DNA of 64,000 bases from JAWKMZ01 sp041391965. Lineage in GTDB: Bacteria > Bacteroidota > Bacteroidia > Flavobacteriales > Flavobacteriaceae. Every line of letters begins with the position of its first letter. Positions within the stretch are counted from its first letter, which is position 1. The stretch spans positions 1 through 64,000 of the forward strand of contig JAWKMZ010000007.1 of assembly GCA_041391965.1 (NCBI GenBank). The letters are read 5' to 3'. Below, in pieces: positions 8,989-17,483 of this stretch. The notes below the pieces were generated by a model. That model was not told the origin of the DNA. It did no database searches and was given only the letters and a program-made list of their open reading frames with translations. The translations under genes and the position numbers were made by a program.

Positions 8989-9921
8989 TTATTTTTCGTT
9001 ATTTTTCTTTTTGTTTTTAGCTTCTTTCATGGCCTCGCCAATTTGGTTACTTGCCGTAAAACTTGCTACCATATTGTTGAGCATATCACTTCCTGCTTGA
9101 GGTGAGTTTGGTAGTAAAATCAAATTACTATTGACATGTTCACCAATTGATTGTAAAGTATCATAATGTTGCGTCACTACAATTAATGCAGAAGCTTCTT
9201 GCGAGTTAATACCAACGCGATTCAATACATCAACCGATTCTTCAAGTCCACGTGCAATTTCACGACGTTGGTCTGCAATACCTTGCCCTTGTAAACGCTT
9301 GCTTTCGGCTTCGGCTTTTGCTTTTTCAACAATTAAAATACGTTGTGCATCACCTTCATATTGTGCTGCTACTTTTTCACGCTCAGCAGCATTAATACGG
9401 TTCATAGCTGCTTTTACTTGTGCATCAGGATCAATATCTGTGACCAAGGTTTTAATGATGTCGTAACCATAATCAGACATGGCTTCGTTAAGTTCTGTTT
9501 TTACAGCAATGGCTATATCATCTTTTTTAACAAACACATCATCCAATTTCATTTTAGGCACTTCAGCTCTTACCACATCAAACACATAGCTTGTTATTTG
9601 GTCGTGTGCATAATCTAATTTATAAAAGGCGTCATAAACTTTATTTGAAATAACCTTAAACTGAACAGAAACTTTTAAGCGTACAAACACATCGTCTAAG
9701 GTTTTGGTTTCAACTAAAACATCTAATTGCTGAATTTTTAAACTCATGCGTCCAGCAACACGATCAATCAGTGGTACTTTCATTTGTAATCCAGAATGAC
9801 GAATGCTAAGAAATTTTCCGAAGCGTTCAATAATAGCAGCAGATTGCTGTTTTACTGTAAAAAATGAGGATAATAAAACAATGAATCCAAGGAAAATGAT
9901 AGGAATTAAAACGTAGTCCAT
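8989..9921 (-). CDS. SPFH/Band 7 domain protein (stomatin/QmcA-like)
   Basis: A 310-residue membrane-anchored SPFH protein. It begins with one N-terminal hydrophobic helix (VLIPIIFLGFIVLLSSFFTV), followed by the Band 7 domain (SAAIIERFGKFLSIRHSGLQ ... DYGYDIIKTLVTDIDPD) and a coiled-coil, Ala/Glu-rich segment (NRINAAEREKVAAQYEGDA, EKAKAEAESKRLQGQGIADQ). These proteins form large ring assemblies at the membrane and scaffold proteases or other complexes. No NfeD-type partner is adjacent, which suggests the stand-alone QmcA-like class. The C-terminus is Lys/Asn-rich. Confidence 0.9.
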   Translation of the reverse strand: MDYVLIPIIFLGFIVLLSSFFTVKQQSAAIIERFGKFLSIRHSGLQMKVPLIDRVAGRMSLKIQQLDVLVETKTLDDVFVRLKVSVQFKVISNKVYDAFYKLDYAHDQITSYVFDVVRAEVPKMKLDDVFVKKDDIAIAVKTELNEAMSDYGYDIIKTLVTDIDPDAQVKAAMNRINAAEREKVAAQYEGDAQRILIVEKAKAEAESKRLQGQGIADQRREIARGLEESVDVLNRVGINSQEASALIVVTQHYDTLQSIGEHVNSNLILLPNSPQAGSDMLNNMVASFTASNQIGEAMKEAKNKKKNNEK

Positions 9922-9966
9922 AACAGTTTTTTTAAATGGTTAAAATAATAAGATACTAATTTAAGT

Positions 9967-9974
9967 TATATTTG
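9967..9974 (+). promoter_or_regulatory. -7 promoter element before the outer-membrane protein gene
   Basis: TATATTTG exactly matches the Bacteroidota TAnnTTTG -7 consensus and lies 16 bp before the ATG at 9991. A clear -33 TTG at the right distance is not seen, so the call is tentative. Confidence 0.45.
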
Positions 9975-9990
9975 TTACAATCACATAATT

Positions 9991-10674
9991 ATGACGTATA
10001 AACAATTTATAGTATTAGTAGCCATTTGCATAGGATTTGTTACAACATCTTTAGCACAACACGGAAATTATAGAATCCAAAACGGATTTGGTATTGGTGC
10101 AGGTTTGACACAGTTTGATATTATTACGGATAATTTTCAAACCGCTAAAGGCGAAGGTTGGATAGGTGGTTTGTCGGCAACCGTCGATTTGCCTCACAAA
10201 TGGTACACCGTGAGTTATAACATCCAGTTTTCTGAAAACACCATTGGTATTTATGCAAGACCTACTGTGGTGAGCCCTTTAACAGAAGAAGTAGATTACA
10301 AAATGATGACAGCTCAAGTCTCATTTTTATTTCATGCCAAAGTGATTAAAAACTACGTCACAATTGATGTTGGTCCTATGTTGCAATATAATGGCGATTT
10401 AGAGCTTAAAAACAATGCTAAAGATAATTACATTATCAATAATTACGATAGTGTATTGGCTAAAGACATTTCTAAAATTTCGCATTTTAATGTGGATGGT
10501 GCTATTGGCGCAACGGCTGGTTTCCCAGGGTTTAAGCTAAGAGCGCAATATATTTATGGGTTTACCAATATTTTAAACAAGCTTAACGACCAAGATTTAT
10601 CAGTTGGTACCAATACACAAAAGTTTAAGGGCAATCAATCAATGCTGGCTTTTACAGCAATGATTTTGTTTTAA
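9991..10674 (+). CDS. Outer-membrane beta-barrel protein (PorT-like)
   Basis: A 227-residue exported protein: signal peptide MTYKQFIVLVAICIGFVTTSLAQ (cleavage after Ala-Gln) followed by alternating amphipathic strands typical of an eight-stranded beta-barrel (NGFGIGAGLTQFDI, WYTVSYNIQFSENTIGIYA, GAIGATAGFPGFKLRAQYIY) and a C-terminal aromatic residue (AFTAMILF), the usual barrel-insertion signal. It resembles the PorT/OMP_b-brl_2 family of Bacteroidota, but I cannot assign a partner system. It starts 69 bp from the divergent SPFH gene. Confidence 0.7.
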   Translation: MTYKQFIVLVAICIGFVTTSLAQHGNYRIQNGFGIGAGLTQFDIITDNFQTAKGEGWIGGLSATVDLPHKWYTVSYNIQFSENTIGIYARPTVVSPLTEEVDYKMMTAQVSFLFHAKVIKNYVTIDVGPMLQYNGDLELKNNAKDNYIINNYDSVLAKDISKISHFNVDGAIGATAGFPGFKLRAQYIYGFTNILNKLNDQDLSVGTNTQKFKGNQSMLAFTAMILF

Positions 10675-10676
10675 AA

Positions 10677-10707
10677 AAAAACGCACCATTTTAAAATCGT
10701 GCGTTTT
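10677..10707. terminator. Bidirectional terminator between the OMP gene and gltX
   Basis: An almost perfect hairpin, AAAACGCAC...GTGCGTTTT, whose inner part (ATTTTAAAAT) is also self-complementary. A and T tracts flank it on both sides, and it lies 6 bp before the stop of the convergent gltX. Confidence 0.8.
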
Positions 10708-10712
10708 ATAGT

Positions 10713-12224
10713 TTATAAGGTTTCTATTATATTTTTTATTCGATTGACGGTTTCTTTTTTTCCAATCATAAAGATAATTTCAAACACATCAGGACCTTGC
10801 ATTGCACCAACTAAGGCCAAACGCAAAGGTTGCATCACTTTGCCAAAACCAATCCCTTTTTGGGTAATCCAGTTTTTTATTTGTGTTTGAAGTTGCTCTA
10901 AAGAACCATCTTCAATGGTATTGATAAAAAGAGCCAATTCACTCATCAATTCACGAGACTCTGTGTTGATGGCTTTATTAAATGTTTTTTCATCGTAACT
11001 TTTTGGAGCCTCAAAAAAGAAATAGCTTAAATCCCAAAAATCAGTTAAAAAAGTAGCACGTTCTTTGACCATTCCAATAACCATCGAAATGTAATTGACA
11101 TCAACATCTTTTACGTGTTTATCTACTATTTTTTTAAAACTAATCGCTAATTCATCATTGGTTTGCTCTTGCATATAATGATGGTTAAACCATTTGATTT
11201 TATCAGGATCAAAACGTGCTCCTGATTTATGAACACGCTCTAATTCAAAAGTAGAGGTTAATTCGTCTAAAGAAAAAATTTCTTGTTCAGTTCCTGGGTT
11301 CCAGCCTAAAAATGCTAAGAAATTGACCATGGCTTCAGGGAAATATCCTTCTTCTTTATAACCTATAGAAACGTCTCCATCTGGTGAATTCCATTGCAGC
11401 GGAAATACAGGAAATCCTAATTTATCGCCATCACGTTTGCTTAATTTTCCTTTTCCTGTTGGTTTTAAAATTAATGGTAAATGTGCAAATTCTGGAGTTT
11501 CCCAACCAAAAGCCTCGTATAATTGATAATGTAAGGCTAAACTTGGTAACCATTCTTCGCCACGAATGACATGAGTTATTTCCATTAAATGGTCGTCTAC
11601 AATATTTGCCAAATGATAGGTTGGCATGCCATCACTTTTAAACAAAACCTTATCATCTAAAATGTTGGTGTCTATTTGAATATCACCACGAATAATGTCT
11701 TTGAGATGAAGCATTTTATCTTGCGGACTTTTAAAACGAATCACATAATCGTCGCCAGCATTTAGTTTTGCTTGGGTTTCTTCTTCTGAAAGTGATAAGG
11801 AATTACTCAATTTTAAACGATTATGCCAATTGTAGATGAACGTTTTACCTTTGGCTTCGTGGTCTTTTCTGTGGAAATCTAAAGCTTCAGCCGTATCAAA
11901 AGCGTAATAAGCGTTACCAGAGGCAATTAATTCATCAGCATATTGTTTATACAAATGCTTGCGTTCACTTTGTCTGTAAGGGCCAAATGTTTCGTTTTTA
12001 TTTGGGCCTTCATCAAAAGGAATATTGCACCAATTTAAGGCATCAACAATGTATTGTTCAGCACCTTCTACATAACGATTTTGGTCAGTATCTTCTATCC
12101 TTAAGATAAAAGTGCCCTTGTGTTTTTTAGCAAATAAATAGTTAAATAGAGCAGTACGAACACCTCCAATATGAAGTGGTCCTGTTGGGCTTGGTGCAAA
12201 ACGCACACGAACATTTTTGGTCAT
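10713..12224 (-). CDS. gltX: Glutamate--tRNA ligase
   Basis: A class I glutamyl-tRNA synthetase of 503 residues that charges tRNA-Glu. Seen: FAPSPTGPLHIGGVRTALF with the HIGH motif (about residues 8-26), the RIEDTDQNRYVEGAE segment, HVIRGEEWLPSLALH, and the KMSKS equivalent KLSKRDGDKLGFP (about 260-272), followed by a helical anticodon-binding domain. Length is normal. The ATG at 12224 is well placed before the first strand. It is a bacterial-type GltX distinct from the glnS product at 4865, so Gln-tRNA is made directly in this organism. Confidence 0.95.
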   Translation of the reverse strand: MTKNVRVRFAPSPTGPLHIGGVRTALFNYLFAKKHKGTFILRIEDTDQNRYVEGAEQYIVDALNWCNIPFDEGPNKNETFGPYRQSERKHLYKQYADELIASGNAYYAFDTAEALDFHRKDHEAKGKTFIYNWHNRLKLSNSLSLSEEETQAKLNAGDDYVIRFKSPQDKMLHLKDIIRGDIQIDTNILDDKVLFKSDGMPTYHLANIVDDHLMEITHVIRGEEWLPSLALHYQLYEAFGWETPEFAHLPLILKPTGKGKLSKRDGDKLGFPVFPLQWNSPDGDVSIGYKEEGYFPEAMVNFLAFLGWNPGTEQEIFSLDELTSTFELERVHKSGARFDPDKIKWFNHHYMQEQTNDELAISFKKIVDKHVKDVDVNYISMVIGMVKERATFLTDFWDLSYFFFEAPKSYDEKTFNKAINTESRELMSELALFINTIEDGSLEQLQTQIKNWITQKGIGFGKVMQPLRLALVGAMQGPDVFEIIFMIGKKETVNRIKNIIETL

Positions 12225-12340
12225 TTGTTGTTGTTTGAGTTTGCAAAGATAGAATAGCGCAAACGAAAGAGCAAAGAAAACAGAGTAAAGCGAAAAAAAT
12301 GGTTAAACGAAATTGCTTTTATCAACTATTTTTCTCATTT

Positions 12341-13402
12341 CTAAATTGGAACCATTTGTGGCGGAATACGTTTATTCATAATGGCAAACCAAACAGGAGG
12401 AAGCAGTGCTAAAACCATTGATGTTGGATAACCATATGGCATTTGTGGGCTTTCGTCGTGGCAATCTAAAATCTGATATTTTTTTGAGGTTTTATAATGA
12501 TGATCGCTATGGCGTGTTAATTCGTAAAGAATAATTCTGCCAATAACATGATTAGAATTCCATGAGTGTACTGCTTTGACACGTTCATAACGACCAGAAT
12601 CTGTTTTTGAGCGCAACAAGCCATAATGTTCAATATAATTAACGGTTTCAAGTAAAATAAAGCCAATTATTCCTGCAAAAAGAGCAAATAGAAAACCTAT
12701 CATTCCAAAGAAGATAAAAACGGCTCCTAAGTAAGTAATTTGCAAAATGGCAAACCAGAGCATATCATTTTTAAAAGAAAAAAAATGCTGATGGTAGTTT
12801 TTTAGTAATTTCTTCTGAATAATCCACGCATTCACATATTGTCTTAAAATAGAGGTAATCCAAAATTCATAAACGTTTTGATTATAACGTGCTGTTGCAG
12901 GATCTTCTTTAGTTGCTGCATGTAAATGATGTCCAAAATTATGCTCAATATAAAAGTGCATATACAAAGCAGGTAGAAGCAATGCTTTTCCGATAAAACG
13001 CTCATTAGTGGTTTGTCTGTGTCCTAATTCGTGAGCCACATTTATACCATTAACACCTAAAACGATGCCAACAGATAAAATTAATCCTATAAACTCATAA
13101 GTTTTTAAAGGTGTTGAGCTTATCAAAAGTAAAGCTAAAATGACTAAGGTATAAACCAAGGGTAAATTAAAATACAATAGCCAATCAAATAATTTTTGTT
13201 TTGATTTATGGTTTGAGTTTTCTTCAGAAATATTGGAGTTATCTATGGGGAAAATAAGTTCTAAAATAGGAATTAAAACAAAACTATAAATTGGTGTTAA
13301 GAAGGTAAAAGCACCTTTAAAATAAAGACCAATAAATGCCATCAAAGGAATTGTAAAAGCTGCTAAATATTTTAAATCTTTCATTAAAAATTGGTTTTTC
13401 AT
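12341..13402 (-). CDS. AlkB-type alkane 1-monooxygenase / membrane fatty-acid desaturase family
   Basis: A 353-residue integral membrane di-iron protein. The histidine boxes of the AlkB subfamily are visible: HELGHR (124-129), HNFGHH (154-159), and RHSDHHY followed by KYQ in the last quarter; NYIEHYGL, specific to AlkB-like hydroxylases, is present too. Helices surround the boxes. The usual reaction is terminal hydroxylation of alkanes or related aliphatic chains using rubredoxin electrons. No rubredoxin or rubredoxin reductase gene is adjacent, so both the electron donor and the physiological substrate are open. An internal ATG at 13384 is an alternative start. Confidence 0.85.
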   Translation of the reverse strand: MKNQFLMKDLKYLAAFTIPLMAFIGLYFKGAFTFLTPIYSFVLIPILELIFPIDNSNISEENSNHKSKQKLFDWLLYFNLPLVYTLVILALLLISSTPLKTYEFIGLILSVGIVLGVNGINVAHELGHRQTTNERFIGKALLLPALYMHFYIEHNFGHHLHAATKEDPATARYNQNVYEFWITSILRQYVNAWIIQKKLLKNYHQHFFSFKNDMLWFAILQITYLGAVFIFFGMIGFLFALFAGIIGFILLETVNYIEHYGLLRSKTDSGRYERVKAVHSWNSNHVIGRIILYELTRHSDHHYKTSKKYQILDCHDESPQMPYGYPTSMVLALLPPVWFAIMNKRIPPQMVPI

Positions 13403-13602
13403 TTTTATAAAGTTGGAAATCTCTTTGTTTTTGGTCTATAGCAAATATCAATTCCTCGAAATTAACACAAGCTTATCAAATTTAGACAATTAAACTATAA
13501 AATAAAATTGTAGTTTAGTAGGTTAAAGATGTCGAGTCAATTTTGCACCTACGTGTTGTAAGTGAAGAGGCTGAATTTTTTGGAGGTCCGACAGTTATAT
13601 TT

Positions 13603-16600
13603 ATGAGCAATTTTAAAACCATTCAAAGCAAGTTAGAGCAATTCATTAGGCGTTACTACACCAATGAATTGCTTAAAGGTGCTATTTTGTTTTTTGCCAT
13701 TGGCTTGTTGTATTTTTTGTTCACTTTGGTGGTGGAGTATCTGTTGTGGCTCAATCCAACTGCCAGAACTATTTTGTTTTGGTTGTTTGTTTTGGTGGAA
13801 ATTAGCTTGTTTATTAAATTTATTGCTATTCCTTTAGCTAAATTGTTTAAACTCCAAAAAGGAATTGACTACCAAGACGCTTCAAGACTTATTGGACAGC
13901 ATTTTCCAGAAGTTAATGATAAATTGCTCAATGTCCTTCAGCTAAAGCAAAATTCTTCCGACTCAGAATTACTTTTAGCAAGTATTGAGCAAAAATCGTC
14001 AGAATTGCAACCTGTTCCATTCAAATTAGCTGTTAACTTTAAACAAAGTTTAAAATATCTAAAATACGCAGCCATTCCAGTGGTGGTCTTGTTATTAACT
14101 TATATTACTGGTCATTTTAATTGGTTTAGCGACAGTTATGAGCGTGTGGTCAATTATAAAACAGCGTATGAACCACCTGCGCCTTTTCAGTTTTTTGTGA
14201 CGAATACCGATTTAAAAGCCATTGAAAACAAAGATTATACATTAGTGATTAAAACCGCAGGAACCGTTATTCCTGAGAATGCACAAATTCATTACAATAA
14301 TCAAACGTATTTTTTGCAACAAACGGCTCCAGGACAGTTTGAATATGTGTTTGAGCAACCCAAAGATGCTGTTAATTTCACGCTTTCGGCAAATTCGGTC
14401 ACTTCAAAAACCTATAATTTAGAAGTGGTAAAAGTGCCAACTTTGGTCAGTTTTGAAATGCTGTTGGACTATCCTTCATACACCAATAGAAGCGATGAAA
14501 CTCTTAAAAGCACAGGAAGTGCCACCATTCCAGAAGGCACTAATGTAACTTGGAAAATTAACACACGAGCTACAGATAATGTTACGCTTTATGCAAAAGA
14601 CACACTCAATTTTAAGGCGTCAACTCATGGTAATTTTGAAGCCTCTAAACGTGTTTATAGCAATTTAGATTATACAATTTCTACAAGTAATCAGAATTTA
14701 AAAGATTACGAAAATCTTGCTTTTTCTATCAATGTGATTAGAGATGATTATCCTGAGCTTAACCTTAAAGTCGAAAAAGATTCTATTGACAATCAAACCC
14801 TTTATTTTTATGGTCAGGTGAGTGATGATTATGGCTTAAGTAAGTTGCAATTGGTTTATTATCCAAGCAATGATGAAGCGAAAACGGCTATTCAAAAAAT
14901 ACCGATTTCGACATCTAATTTTGATGAATTTGTGACCGCTTTTCCTAATAATTTATCTTTAGAAGAGGGTGTTAATTATGAACTGTATTTTCAGGTGTTT
15001 GATAATGATGCTATTCACAAGTATAAAAGCACAAAAAGCAACGTGTTTACTTACAGGAAGTTAACCAAAGATGAAGAAGAAGAAAAACAACTTGAAGAAC
15101 AAAATGAAACGATTAAAGATTTAGGAAATTCATACGATAAATTAAAAGATCAGGAAAAACAATTGGATGAACTTTCTAAAACTCAAAAAGAAAAAGACCA
15201 GCTCAATTTTAATGACAAAAAGAAACTCGAAAACTTCTTGAAACGACAAAAGCAGCAAGAAGAGTTAATGCAAAACTTCAATAAAAAACTTAAAGAAAAT
15301 CTTGAGCAATTTCAACCAGAGAATAATCAAACAGATGAATTTAAAGAAGACCTAAAACAACGTCTTCAAGACAACGAAGAGCAACTTAAAAAAGATGAAG
15401 AATTATTAAAAGAACTTGAAAAACTTCAGGAGAAAATCCAAAAAGAAGAGTTGAGTGAAAAATTGGAGCAATTAGCCAAACAAAACAAAAACAAGCAAAA
15501 AAGTTTACAGCAACTTTTGGAATTGACCAAACGCTATTATGTAGCCAAAAAGGCTGAAAAACTTCAGAAAGACTTAGAACAATTGGCTGATGAGCAAGAT
15601 GATCTTTCTAAGAAATCAAAAGAAGACAACACTAAAGAAAAACAAGAAGATTTAAACAAAAAGTTTGAAGACTTCCAAAAACAAATGGACGACTTGCAAA
15701 AGGATAATGAAGCACTAAAACAACCTTTAAAGATACCACAAGATAAGGAGACAGAAAAAGATATACAAAAAGACCAACAAGAAGCTACAGACGATTTAGA
15801 AAAAAAAGAGCAAAACGAACAACAGAAGGATGAGAAAAATGCGCAACAAAATCAACAAAATGCGCAGCAAAAGCAAAAGAATGCCTCTAAAAAAATGAAG
15901 CAAATGAGTGCTAAAATGTCACAATCTATGATGTCTGGCGGTCAACAACAATTGCAAGAAGACGCAAGTATGTTAAGACAAATTTTAGACAACTTGGTGT
16001 TGTTTTCTTTTGAGCAGGAAGATTTGATGAATACCTTTAAAAGCATTCAAATAAACAGTAATAATTATGGTAAATATCTACGCAAACAAAGCAGCTTAAG
16101 AGAAAACTTTGAACTTGTGGACGATAGTCTTTTTGCTTTGTCATTGCGGCAACCTATGTTGTCTGAACAAGTCAATTCAAAAATCACAGATGTGTTTTTT
16201 AATATTGATAAATCTTTAAGTCAATTATCAGAAAATCAAGTGTATAAAGGAGTTGCAGCACAACAATATACCATGACAGCCACTAATGATTTGGCCAGTT
16301 TTTTAAGTGATGTTTTAGATAATATGGAAGCTCAAATGAATTCTGGTCAAGGACAAGGTAGCGGAAAAGGACAAGGTATGGGACAAGGTGGACAAGGAGG
16401 AATGCAGTTGCCAGATATTATTATGAGTCAGGAAGATCTTAAAAAGCAGATGGAAGATGCCATGAAAAAGGGTGACGAAGGAAAACCTGATGAAGACGAA
16501 AACGGAAATAAGAGTGGAGAAGGTAAAGAAGGTAAGGATGGTATAGGCAAAGGCAGCCCAAACGGAAATGAACAAGGTGAAGGTGAAGGAAATAGTGAAA

Positions 16601-17013
16601 AGATGAATGGAGAACTCTATCAAATTTATCAGCAACAAGCACAACTACGTCAAGCATTGCAAGATAGGTTAGGAGAAGCAGGAACCAAAGGAGAAGGTAA
16701 ACAGCTGTTAAAGGATATGGAAGACATTGAGCTGGATTTAATCAACAAAGGGTTTACCAATCAAACGCTTCAAAAAATGATGGATTTGCAACATCAACTT
16801 TTAAAAATGGAAAACGCTACTTTTTTACAAGGCGAAGACACCAAACGACAATCCAAAACCAACACCAAACAGTATCAAAATGATGTTATTGATCAAATTC
16901 CTACTGCAAAAGAATATTTCAATACAACAGAGATTTTAAACCGACAAGCCTTACCTTTGCAACAAGTTTACAAAAAGAAAGTACAAGACTATTTTAAAAA
17001 AGACCATGATTAG
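13603..17013 (+). CDS. Large DUF4175 membrane-anchored coiled-coil protein
   Basis: A 1136-residue protein counted from the ATG at 13603 (MSNFKTIQSKLEQFIRRYYT); the longer reading from 13543 adds 20 residues translated from leader sequence. Two helices near the N-terminus (about 22-44 and 55-75) and a third at about 155-173 anchor it; then come Ig-like beta regions (about 190-480) and a very long Lys/Glu/Gln coiled coil (about 490-790). A Gly/Gln-rich low-complexity stretch (about 925-950) and a helical tail follow. DUF4175 proteins are widespread in Bacteroidota with unknown function. It overlaps ybeY by 8 bp, so the two are translationally coupled. Confidence 0.85.
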   Translation: MSNFKTIQSKLEQFIRRYYTNELLKGAILFFAIGLLYFLFTLVVEYLLWLNPTARTILFWLFVLVEISLFIKFIAIPLAKLFKLQKGIDYQDASRLIGQHFPEVNDKLLNVLQLKQNSSDSELLLASIEQKSSELQPVPFKLAVNFKQSLKYLKYAAIPVVVLLLTYITGHFNWFSDSYERVVNYKTAYEPPAPFQFFVTNTDLKAIENKDYTLVIKTAGTVIPENAQIHYNNQTYFLQQTAPGQFEYVFEQPKDAVNFTLSANSVTSKTYNLEVVKVPTLVSFEMLLDYPSYTNRSDETLKSTGSATIPEGTNVTWKINTRATDNVTLYAKDTLNFKASTHGNFEASKRVYSNLDYTISTSNQNLKDYENLAFSINVIRDDYPELNLKVEKDSIDNQTLYFYGQVSDDYGLSKLQLVYYPSNDEAKTAIQKIPISTSNFDEFVTAFPNNLSLEEGVNYELYFQVFDNDAIHKYKSTKSNVFTYRKLTKDEEEEKQLEEQNETIKDLGNSYDKLKDQEKQLDELSKTQKEKDQLNFNDKKKLENFLKRQKQQEELMQNFNKKLKENLEQFQPENNQTDEFKEDLKQRLQDNEEQLKKDEELLKELEKLQEKIQKEELSEKLEQLAKQNKNKQKSLQQLLELTKRYYVAKKAEKLQKDLEQLADEQDDLSKKSKEDNTKEKQEDLNKKFEDFQKQMDDLQKDNEALKQPLKIPQDKETEKDIQKDQQEATDDLEKKEQNEQQKDEKNAQQNQQNAQQKQKNASKKMKQMSAKMSQSMMSGGQQQLQEDASMLRQILDNLVLFSFEQEDLMNTFKSIQINSNNYGKYLRKQSSLRENFELVDDSLFALSLRQPMLSEQVNSKITDVFFNIDKSLSQLSENQVYKGVAAQQYTMTATNDLASFLSDVLDNMEAQMNSGQGQGSGKGQGMGQGGQGGMQLPDIIMSQEDLKKQMEDAMKKGDEGKPDEDENGNKSGEGKEGKDGIGKGSPNGNEQGEGEGNSEKMNGELYQIYQQQAQLRQALQDRLGEAGTKGEGKQLLKDMEDIELDLINKGFTNQTLQKMMDLQHQLLKMENATFLQGEDTKRQSKTNTKQYQNDVIDQIPTAKEYFNTTEILNRQALPLQQVYKKKVQDYFKKDHD

Positions 17014-17416
17014 CTTTAATTATGAAACTAATTTTGAACTGGAGAATGAAGAGCGTTTAGCTACTTGGTTGACTTCAGTTATTATAGAAGAAGACTTTAG
17101 TGAAGGAGAAATCAACTATATTTTTTGTGATGATGACTATCTTCATAAGCTCAATGTGGAGTTTTTAAAACATGATACCTTAACCGATATTATTAGTTTT
17201 GATTACACGTTAGGAAAGTTGATTAATGGTGATATTTATATTTCTGTTGAACGCGTTTTAGACAATGCAAAGGATTTTGAAGTTGATTTTAAATCCGAAC
17301 TCCATCGCGTAATGGTACATGGTATTTTGCATTATTGTGGTTACAAAGACAAGAATAAAGACGATAAGACCATGATGAGAACGAAAGAAAATTACTACAT
17401 TTCTAAGATTGTTTAA
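17006..17416 (+). CDS. ybeY: Endoribonuclease YbeY (rRNA maturation)
   Basis: A 136-residue metal-dependent endoribonuclease of the UPF0054 family, involved in 16S rRNA 3'-end maturation and ribosome quality control. Seen: DIISFDYTLGKLINGDIYIS and the metal-site region MVHGILHYCGYKDK. The usual motif is H-G-x-L-H-x5-H, but the third histidine position holds Asp here (GYKD rather than GYDH), a variant I believe is usual in Bacteroidota, where Asp could still bind the metal. The ATG lies inside the last codons of the DUF4175 gene. Confidence 0.92.
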   Translation: MISFNYETNFELENEERLATWLTSVIIEEDFSEGEINYIFCDDDYLHKLNVEFLKHDTLTDIISFDYTLGKLINGDIYISVERVLDNAKDFEVDFKSELHRVMVHGILHYCGYKDKNKDDKTMMRTKENYYISKIV

Positions 17417-17433
17417 AATCCAGAGAATCAACG

Positions 17434-17441
17434 TATATTTG
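17434..17441 (+). promoter_or_regulatory. mnmG -7 promoter element
   Basis: TATATTTG is an exact TAnnTTTG match, with a TTG 22 bp upstream (17409-17411) as a possible -33. Transcription would start around 17448, just before the parS palindrome, which would then lie in the mnmG leader. Confidence 0.5.
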
Positions 17442-17455
17442 CAAATTCAAAAAAT

Positions 17456-17471
17456 TGTTCCACGTGGAACA
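17456..17471. promoter_or_regulatory. parS-like ParB-binding site 1
   Basis: TGTTCCACGTGGAACA, a perfect 16-bp palindrome, belongs to the conserved parS family (TGTTNCACGTGNAACA) bound by chromosomal ParB/Spo0J. It lies 12 bp upstream of the mnmG start codon. The same 16 bp recur at 19378. No parAB genes are in the window; parS sites act at a distance and usually cluster around oriC. Confidence 0.85.
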
Positions 17472-17483
17472 CTATAAATAAAT

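Noticed and set aside
16315..16657. Two long antisense ORFs opposite the DUF4175 gene
   Set aside because: They are composition shadows of the Gly/Gln/Lys-rich low-complexity region on the + strand; their translations look like Leu/Phe-rich reverse-strand artefacts with no domain or start signal.
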